Source: Bacteroidales bacterium
GTDB lineage: Bacteria > Bacteroidota > Bacteroidia > Bacteroidales > UBA12481
DNA length: 5,093 nt
Direction: 5' to 3'
NCBI GenBank assembly: GCA_021160155.1
Contig: JAGHDB010000349.1
Span: 1-5,093, forward strand
Made by a program: the position numbers and the translations under genes. Position 1 is the stretch's first letter. Each line of letters opens with the position of its first letter. A model generated the notes under the pieces. The model was not told the DNA's origin and made no database searches. It was given only the letters and a program-made list of their open reading frames with translations. Below, one piece after another: positions 1 to 5,093 of this stretch.

Positions 1-44
1 AAATAATTTTATTTAAGATATTATTTTTATGTTTTTTTGTTCAA
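1..44 (+). other. AT-rich leader upstream of the SNF2 helicase gene
   Basis: Forty of these 44 bases are A or T, in sharp contrast to the roughly balanced coding sequence that follows, so this looks like non-coding leader or promoter DNA. It holds a run of seven T at 32-38. There is no Shine-Dalgarno sequence before the ATG at 45, which is normal in Bacteroidota. Two stretches (22-29 and 28-35) match the Bacteroidota -7 element TAnnTTTG with one mismatch each. No matching -33 TTG element is visible at the right distance, so I do not assign a promoter. The helicase frame has no stop codon between 3 and 44, so a start outside the window cannot be strictly excluded. Confidence 0.4.
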
Positions 45-2954
45 ATGGACTCCAACGGACAAATCTTTTATGTGGTGTATCATGACCCTGTTATCGGCGA
101 GAGCATCTTTCCGCGAATCGCAGGGCGACCGGGGGACGGATTATTGCGTCCTCATCGCTCAAATATTTCATCCGAAACAATATTGAACCATAATGTGCCT
201 GTCAATCAAGGGGATAAAGAATTATTAAGCATTCTCGATGAACTGATCCCGGAGCGACTGATTCGTACTTTCTCTAAGAAACATACCACTCTCAAAGAAC
301 TGTTGAATTCAAAAAGCGAACGGTTCAGAAAAGAACTGTTCAGGCCTTATATTGAAAAACGGCTACACCGGATGATTCTCCTTTGCCGCGAAAACAACAT
401 CCCCCTTTATTTGCTTAATTCAAGAGGATTCCTGTCGCAAACCCCACTGATGCACATTCACGAACCTGCTGCGGTCAGGTATCATTTCCACTGGTCCCGC
501 GCCGGGATAACTTATTCATTACAGGTGAAAAACCACGATGACATCATTCAACTTACCGATCAAAACAGCATGGTGCTGTGTGACCGGCCGGGGATACTGA
601 TCCATCAAAACCGGATCTTTTTCATAGAGGGAGTGAACGGTAATAAACTGCGTCCTTTTCTGAATAAGAAGCAAATAACCATTCCTCCGCAGATCGAAAA
701 GAAATATTTCAAAACTTTTATCCGTAATTTGCTGACCCAAACGCCGGTTGAATCATCCGGCTTCACCATTCATGAGTTCAAAACCGAACCGGTACCGCTC
801 ATACTACTTCAGGTTGACTGGCAGAATGATCCGGTGATACTCCTGAAGTTCAATTATCAATCCGGAGAGATCGGTGCGGATTACCAAAATCCACGAATAG
901 TCAAAATGAAGGATGACCACCATCCTCCCGAATTTGAGGTTGAAACCCGGTCTATTGAGTTTGAAAAACAGACTGCCAATTTTCTGTGCTCACTCGGGTT
1001 AACACCCAAAGGTTCATTTGGATACCGGATTCCCGTAGCACCCGATAAATCTGCCGATCCGGTTTCTGTTTTGGTGGATTTTATTCGGCAAAATAATAAA
1101 GATTTAAAATTAAGGGGGATATTAATTCGACAAAAACTGGATGCAAATTACCTGCTTGATTCCCCGGAATTGAAAACAAATATTGAAAACCGGGCGGATT
1201 GGTTTGATATCCGGGTGGAGATCCGTGTGGGGGATACCGTGATCCGATTTAAAGATCTCAGGGAGAATATCCTTAATAAAGATCCCAGATACCTGCTGCC
1301 TGACGGACAGGTATTTATGATTCCCGATGAGTGGTTCAGCCGTTTTACCGCATGGTATCTGTTCGGTAAAACAAATCAAAAAGGACTGCTGGTGCAGAAA
1401 ATGCATTATCCGGGTATCGTTGATGAGGATCTGGTAAAGCGGATTTTTACCCATGGGGATGAGGATAAACTGCAGGATCACACCATTTTACGGCCTTATC
1501 AGCAGGCGGGATTTAAATGGCTTTGCGGACTCAACCGGGAGGGTTTCGGGGGTTGCCTGGCGGATGATATGGGACTTGGAAAAACGGTCCAGGTATTGAC
1601 CCTGCTGGATCATTTCAAGAATAAGAATCAGTATCCGCTTCTAACTGAACCCGTTGCATCTTCCGCGCTGAAACAACTCACGCTGTTTCACAACGGATCT
1701 TCAGATAGCAAAAGAGTTCGCATCAAACATTCGCTGGTGGTGGTACCGGTAAGCCTGCTACATAACTGGGAAAATGAGATCCGAAAATTCACTCCGAATT
1801 TAGTGTATTACCGCATGACCGGTGCGCAACGAATCACAGACCGCACCTATTTGGCACATTACGATCTGATACTGACTACTTATGGAACGGTCAGGAATGA
1901 TATCGAAACCCTGCAGAAGATTCCCTTCTTTTACCTGATCCTGGATGAGAGTCAGAACATTAAAAATCCAGGTTCTGTTACTTATAAAGCAATTAAAAAA
2001 ATCCGGGCATCCCACCGTCTGGTCATGACCGGTACACCGGTGGAGAACTCCCTGGGTGATCTATGGGCTCAATTATCCCTGGTCAATCCTGGTATTTTGG
2101 GGAATTACACCTGGTTCAGGAAACACTTTATGCAGAAAGACGGCATCACCGATCCGGATGAAAGAGCAGTTTTGTTAAAAAAAATGGTCCGGCCTTTTAT
2201 CATGCGCCGGACCAAAGAAGCGGTTGCTCCTGATCTTCCTCCTCTTAACCAGGAGGTCCATTATTGTGAACCCACCGTAGCGCAGTGGTCGTTATATGAA
2301 AAAACCAAATCCGGGGTGCGTAATTTATTTCTGGGGATTTCTGAACAGGGTGTGGCACAGCAATCGCATATTCTGATGTTACAGCATCTGACCCGGTTGC
2401 GGTTAATAGCCAATCATCCTGTGTTAATCGATAAGACCTACACGGGGGGATCAGGGAAAGCAGATGAGGTTTTCGGTATGATCCAACAAATAGTGGCCGG
2501 TCATCATAAAGTGTTGGTCTTCTCGCAGTTTGTGAAACATCTCAACCTGGTTGCCGAAAACCTGTCAAGATCCGGTATTCCCTTTCTTCGTCTTACCGGT
2601 AGCGATCGTGAAACAACCCGTGCCGCTGCCATCCGGCAATTTGAAAAGGATCCTGAAATTCCGGTTTTTCTGATCAGTCTGAAAGCCGGTGGTACAGGCT
2701 TGAATCTCACTTCTGCCGATTATGTATTTCTGCTTGATCCCTGGTGGAATCCTGCTACCGAAGAGCAGGCCATCAGCCGGGCGCATCGCATCGGTCAGTC
2801 AAAACCCGTTTTTGTTTATCGTTTCATCACCACCGGCACCATTGAAGAAAAAATTCTGAAACTTCAGGAAAGGAAGAAAAATCTGGCCGACCTGTTCGTG
2901 AATCGTAATGCATTGAATGCGATGAATTTAGAAGATATGATGACGTTGATTTGA
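45..2954 (+). CDS. SNF2-family DEAD/DEAH-box ATPase (helicase-like, Rad54/RapA type)
   Basis: A 969-residue cytoplasmic ATPase of helicase superfamily 2. Such proteins use ATP hydrolysis to translocate on double-stranded DNA and remodel DNA-protein complexes, usually without true strand separation. All core motifs are visible in order: the LRPYQ nucleotide-sensing region near 482-486, Walker A DDMGLGKT at 507-514, motif Ia LVVVPVSLLHNW at 564-575, motif II DESQ at 634-637, motif III MTGTPVEN at 661-668, motif IV KVLVFSQF at 822-829, motif V SLKAGGTGLNL at 878-888 and motif VI QAISRAHRIGQ at 908-918. Both RecA-like lobes therefore appear intact and active. The segment around 415-440, with LLPDGQVFMIPDEWFSRF, resembles the region preceding the ATPase core in bacterial SNF2 proteins with a 'SNF2 helicase-associated' domain. 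Residues 1 to about 400 have no motif I recognise, and there is no SWIM-type CxC...CxH zinc finger. The ATG at 45 was chosen because it follows the AT-rich leader. The gene appears monocistronic here and converges on the peptidase gene. The cellular role (repair, transcription recycling or other) cannot be read from the sequence. The family call is very secure. Confidence 0.96.
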   Translation: MDSNGQIFYVVYHDPVIGESIFPRIAGRPGDGLLRPHRSNISSETILNHNVPVNQGDKELLSILDELIPERLIRTFSKKHTTLKELLNSKSERFRKELFRPYIEKRLHRMILLCRENNIPLYLLNSRGFLSQTPLMHIHEPAAVRYHFHWSRAGITYSLQVKNHDDIIQLTDQNSMVLCDRPGILIHQNRIFFIEGVNGNKLRPFLNKKQITIPPQIEKKYFKTFIRNLLTQTPVESSGFTIHEFKTEPVPLILLQVDWQNDPVILLKFNYQSGEIGADYQNPRIVKMKDDHHPPEFEVETRSIEFEKQTANFLCSLGLTPKGSFGYRIPVAPDKSADPVSVLVDFIRQNNKDLKLRGILIRQKLDANYLLDSPELKTNIENRADWFDIRVEIRVGDTVIRFKDLRENILNKDPRYLLPDGQVFMIPDEWFSRFTAWYLFGKTNQKGLLVQKMHYPGIVDEDLVKRIFTHGDEDKLQDHTILRPYQQAGFKWLCGLNREGFGGCLADDMGLGKTVQVLTLLDHFKNKNQYPLLTEPVASSALKQLTLFHNGSSDSKRVRIKHSLVVVPVSLLHNWENEIRKFTPNLVYYRMTGAQRITDRTYLAHYDLILTTYGTVRNDIETLQKIPFFYLILDESQNIKNPGSVTYKAIKKIRASHRLVMTGTPVENSLGDLWAQLSLVNPGILGNYTWFRKHFMQKDGITDPDERAVLLKKMVRPFIMRRTKEAVAPDLPPLNQEVHYCEPTVAQWSLYEKTKSGVRNLFLGISEQGVAQQSHILMLQHLTRLRLIANHPVLIDKTYTGGSGKADEVFGMIQQIVAGHHKVLVFSQFVKHLNLVAENLSRSGIPFLRLTGSDRETTRAAAIRQFEKDPEIPVFLISLKAGGTGLNLTSADYVFLLDPWWNPATEEQAISRAHRIGQSKPVFVYRFITTGTIEEKILKLQERKKNLADLFVNRNALNAMNLEDMMTLI

Positions 2955-3060
2955 TGAGGCATTCATGCTGTTTGCAGCAATACACTGACGTTACCTTTCT
3001 GCTGATTGCGGGGGGGTCCGACGAAAGCCGGGACCCCCTTCAAACCGGATCGTCGCTGAA
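2955..3060. other. Convergent intergenic region
   Basis: This is the 106-base gap between the stop codons of the helicase (TGA at 2952-2954) and of the peptidase (TGA on the minus strand at 3063-3061). Besides the strong hairpin listed separately, it contains a weak 5-bp stem, TGCTG at 2966-2970 pairing with CAGCA at 2975-2979 around a TTTG loop, just after the helicase stop. No gene is credible here: the plus-strand open frame that begins over the helicase stop runs on antisense to the peptidase and has no recognisable protein character. Confidence 0.8.
3010..3040. terminator. GC-rich hairpin, probable bidirectional terminator
   Basis: GGGGGTCC at 3012-3019 pairs perfectly with GGACCCCC at 3031-3038, and two G-U pairs (3011 with 3039, 3010 with 3040) can extend the stem when read on the plus strand. 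The apex can fold further, with C3022-G3027 closing a GAAA loop. The hairpin lies about 55 bases after the helicase stop and about 20 bases after the peptidase stop, where a shared terminator for convergent genes would sit. No clear U-tract follows on either strand, so it is not a textbook intrinsic terminator. It may instead act as a 3'-end stabiliser or a pause site. The stem is seen directly; the terminator role is inferred from position. Confidence 0.6.
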
Positions 3061-5013
3061 TCAACGTTGCTGTATGGTAATTTTTTGCTTTTTTATCACA
3101 GCGTCATTGTGCAACTCAATCACATATACGCCCGAAGTCAATTCGCTGAGGTCGATGGTGTCCATCGCTTCAATTCTTTCGACCTTCTTCACCACCCGGC
3201 CGTTCAGGTCGTAAATGGTCAGATGCAGGGGATCCGGAATGCCGGTATATTGGATATGAATGAATCCGGAGGAGGGGTTGGGATAGACGCGGATTGCCGG
3301 TTTCAGGGGGATATCTTCCACGCCTGAGATCACTACCGGATCGGCGGTGCAGATCCAGCGGCCGGGATCAAACTGAATTGAATCCACGGTAAATCCCGGA
3401 TCCAGATGAAAAACCTGTCCCGAATAGGTATGCTTTAGCCGGTACGTAACATTTTGATTCCCTTGTGCCCCCCGGCCCCACACCCGCACCGGCACATCCA
3501 TCTCAAAAAAATCCACGGACGGGTCGCTTTGCTCCTGAAAGAGAGAAAGATCCAACCGGCCGTTTTCATTCTGATAATAATTGATTTCGTAAGTCGGATA
3601 TCCTTCACCATAAAACCAGTCGGCAAAGAATTCTGTGAGACTGGTATCGGCGGTAGTTTCAAAATGAGTTTTCAGGTCATTTGTTACGGCATAACCGTTG
3701 GCAAGAGCCGGATCATGAAGGTATTCGCGCAGGGCCTCAAAGAAAACCTCGTCGCCGGTCTCCCAGCGCAGCATGTGCAGTACCATCGCACCTTTGCTGT
3801 ATGAGAGTCGGGCATCGAAGATCCGGTTGACATCGGAGGTATCGCGACAGAAAACCGACCCGCCGGGTTCGCGCATCACCCGCTTGATAGAGAGACGTTT
3901 AAACGGCTCCCAGTAAATTCCGTCGAGGAGATGTTCGTAGGTAAGGCCGGTCAGGTAAGTGGCAAAACCCTCATTCAACCAGATATCCTGCCATGATCCG
4001 CAGGTGATATAATCGCCGAACCATTGATGTGCCAGCTCATGCACCATCAGGTCGTGACCGAACCCTCCCATGAAGCTCATGGTCTGGTGTTCCATACCAC
4101 CGCCCCAATTCCACTGGGCATGGCCATATCGTTCGTCCGCAAAGGGATATAATCCGAATAGTTGGTTATACAACTGAAATGGTTCGATGATACCGGGCGT
4201 TTTGGATTGTGTTTCGGCGAGCGTTTCGGGATAGACATAATTGAGGATCTGGATGGAATCGCCGTTTTCGAGCGGTACGTAATCCGAATAAACCGCGTAA
4301 TTGGTCACTGCAATGCCGATCAGATAGACGGCGATGGGATGGTGGTGCGACCATTGCATCACATGTTTATCCTCGCAAAGCAATTCTCCGGCCAACATGC
4401 CGTTGGCAGCAGCACTATATTCGGGCGGAGTAGTTACCTGGATCAGTACGGAGTCGATTTTATCATTCAGGTTCTGCTTGCACGGCCACCAGTCGGAAGC
4501 CCCGTAAGGCTCTGATAACGTGTAGAGTACCGGTACGTTGTTGTGCTCCCCGAGACTGAATGATCCGAAACCGGTTTCAGGCGGCACCCCCTGATAATCC
4601 ACCATGATCGAATCGAGATGAGGGGTGTTGGGGGATTCAGGTATCGGAATGGTCAGCACATTATGCGCCCGGGTGAAATTTTCGATCAGCGCCCCGTGGT
4701 ACCGGATGGCGGTGATCTCCAGACTGTCACTGAGATCGAAAGTCATTACCGAATGATCGTTGTCATTCCACGTGAAATAGCTGGCCACCGATCCCTGTAT
4801 CCGGCGCACGGCGGGATCCACCGTAAAAAGCAGACGGTGAAATTTCAGGTCGTATTCAAGTCCCACCGCAGAGGGAACAGATTTAAATTTCCGGATTTCA
4901 GCCAGTTGGGAGGCTTTGGTTTGAGCGTCACGGTCGATCCAGTTCAAATTGAAAGTCTGACCTGAAACCAGGGTGGGGAAAAGGATGAGTATGCAGAAGA
5001 GTAAATGGCGCAG
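3061..5013 (-). CDS. Secreted M1-family zinc aminopeptidase with T9SS type A sorting domain
   Basis: A predicted extracellular or surface metallo-aminopeptidase that removes N-terminal residues from peptides. Numbered from a CTG start at 5013 (650 residues), it has a signal peptide (about 1-18), an N-terminal beta domain carrying WWPCK at 175-179, and the M1 catalytic domain. This contains GGMEH at 305-309 (the GAMEN-like exopeptidase motif), the zinc site HELAH at 325-329 with the third ligand E348 in NEGFA (the exact HExxH-18-E spacing), and the likely catalytic Tyr405 in SYSKGA. A beta-sandwich region follows WFYGEGYPTYEI (about 466-477), and a T9SS type A sorting domain begins at IRVYPNP (about 574). 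The helical C-terminal domain of classical aminopeptidase N is absent. All catalytic residues are present, so the enzyme should be active. There is no ATG start. The first conventional alternative codon in frame is TTG at 4947 (628 residues), but that would delete the signal peptide. The frame stays open to the window edge, so an upstream start is also possible. The family call is very secure; the 5' end is not. Confidence 0.93.
   Translation of the reverse strand: MRHLLFCILILFPTLVSGQTFNLNWIDRDAQTKASQLAEIRKFKSVPSAVGLEYDLKFHRLLFTVDPAVRRIQGSVASYFTWNDNDHSVMTFDLSDSLEITAIRYHGALIENFTRAHNVLTIPIPESPNTPHLDSIMVDYQGVPPETGFGSFSLGEHNNVPVLYTLSEPYGASDWWPCKQNLNDKIDSVLIQVTTPPEYSAAANGMLAGELLCEDKHVMQWSHHHPIAVYLIGIAVTNYAVYSDYVPLENGDSIQILNYVYPETLAETQSKTPGIIEPFQLYNQLFGLYPFADERYGHAQWNWGGGMEHQTMSFMGGFGHDLMVHELAHQWFGDYITCGSWQDIWLNEGFATYLTGLTYEHLLDGIYWEPFKRLSIKRVMREPGGSVFCRDTSDVNRIFDARLSYSKGAMVLHMLRWETGDEVFFEALREYLHDPALANGYAVTNDLKTHFETTADTSLTEFFADWFYGEGYPTYEINYYQNENGRLDLSLFQEQSDPSVDFFEMDVPVRVWGRGAQGNQNVTYRLKHTYSGQVFHLDPGFTVDSIQFDPGRWICTADPVVISGVEDIPLKPAIRVYPNPSSGFIHIQYTGIPDPLHLTIYDLNGRVVKKVERIEAMDTIDLSELTSGVYVIELHNDAVIKKQKITIQQR
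3064..3294 (-). other. T9SS type A C-terminal sorting domain (within the M1 peptidase)
   Basis: The last 77 codons of the peptidase carry the hallmarks of the Bacteroidota type A sorting signal: VYPNPSSGFIHI at the start, a central LTIYDLNGRVVKKVE strand, then LTSGVYVIEL and a terminal KKQKITIQ strand. In characterised systems this domain directs a protein already moved to the periplasm by Sec through the outer-membrane T9SS translocon. It is then removed by the PorU sortase, leaving the cargo attached to the surface or released. It implies that the host carries a T9SS, whose genes are not in this window. Confidence 0.92.
4960..5013 (-). other. Sec signal peptide of the M1 peptidase
   Basis: In the peptidase frame upstream of the TTG at 4947, the translation is (M/L)RHLLFCILILFPTLVSG followed by QTF. 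This has a short n-region with Arg and His, a hydrophobic core of about ten residues, and a VSG cleavage site before Gln, a common Bacteroidota pattern. The only Cys lies inside the core with no lipobox, so this is a signal peptidase I substrate, not a lipoprotein. The presence of this peptide is the main reason to extend the gene past 4947. It fits a T9SS cargo, which must first cross the inner membrane by Sec. Confidence 0.82.
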
Positions 5014-5093
5014 GTTGTAGGGTTGTAAAGTTGTAAAGTTGTAAAGTTGTAAAGTTGTAAAGTTGTAGAGTTGTAGGGTTGTAAAGTTGTAGG
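5014..5093. repeat. 8-bp tandem repeat array, ten units of GTTGTARR
   Basis: Ten consecutive octamers fill this stretch without a gap. All share GTTGTA, and only the last two bases vary: GG in units 1, 8 and 10, GA in unit 7, and AA in the other six. The differences are thus all A/G transitions. The array is cut by the window edge, so its true length is unknown. On the minus strand the unit reads as TTTACAAC-type sequence directly in front of the peptidase's signal peptide. The array could be a replication-slippage minisatellite, a spacer between promoter and gene, or an intergenic repeat with no function. I see no Bacteroidota -7 (TAnnTTTG) element inside it on the minus strand. Confidence 0.95.

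Noticed and set aside
519..2786. Minus-strand open frames of 68-119 codons inside the helicase gene
   Set aside because: They are antisense to a gene with every SNF2 motif intact, and none shows a known motif.
45..2954. SNF2 gene as part of an anti-phage defence island
   Set aside because: Some defence systems contain SNF2-type ATPases, but no methylase, nuclease or other defence partner is present. The only neighbour is a convergent secreted peptidase.
2951..3214. Plus-strand open frame of 87 codons beginning over the helicase stop
   Set aside because: It starts inside the helicase terminus, crosses the hairpin and continues antisense to the conserved sorting domain. Its translation has no recognisable protein character, so it is a chance frame.
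3061..4947. Peptidase gene starting at the TTG at 4947
   Set aside because: This start removes an obvious Sec signal peptide that a T9SS cargo needs. The frame clearly continues upstream as meaningful coding sequence to about 5013.
3454..4965. Plus-strand open frames of 115-117 codons (3454-3804, 4162-4515, 4618-4965)
   Set aside because: They lie antisense to the M1 peptidase, whose conserved motifs prove the minus strand is coding. They arise as shadows of its codon use.
4960..5013. Lipoprotein signal in the peptidase
   Set aside because: The single Cys lies within the hydrophobic core, well before the cleavage region, and has no lipobox context.
5014..5093. CRISPR array
   Set aside because: The units are 8 bp and directly adjoining, with no spacers, so this is a simple tandem repeat.

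Overview
The window holds two complete-looking protein genes that face each other (convergent), separated by a short intergenic stretch with a strong hairpin. I see no RNA gene, insertion sequence, CRISPR array or prophage part. The source is most likely a member of the Bacteroidota or a close FCB-group relative. The peptidase ends in a type IX secretion system (T9SS) type A sorting domain, a system largely confined to that group. Neither gene has a Shine-Dalgarno sequence, and the helicase start sits behind a very AT-rich leader, both usual in Bacteroidota.

Layout: 1-44 is an AT-rich leader (40 of 44 bases A/T). 45-2954 (+) encodes a 969-residue SNF2/Rad54-type ATPase with every helicase motif intact in its C-terminal half and a long, poorly characterised N-terminal half. 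2955-3060 is the convergent intergenic region, with a GC-rich hairpin at 3010-3040. 3061 to about 5013 (-) encodes a secreted M1-family zinc aminopeptidase with a signal peptide, the catalytic domain, a beta-sandwich domain and the T9SS sorting tail. 5014-5093 is a perfect-register 8-bp tandem repeat (ten copies of GTTGTARR) that abuts the peptidase start and runs off the window edge.

The two genes have no evident functional link: one acts on DNA in the cytoplasm, the other on peptides at or outside the cell surface. They share only the hairpin between them. I found no convincing new multi-gene system. The most interesting part is the right edge. The peptidase's signal peptide has no ATG, its best start being a CTG, and the octamer array stands directly in front of it. 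That raises the question of a length-variable repeat affecting expression of a surface peptidase, or of a start codon lost at the array boundary. Everything upstream of the array lies outside this window, so this cannot be settled here.
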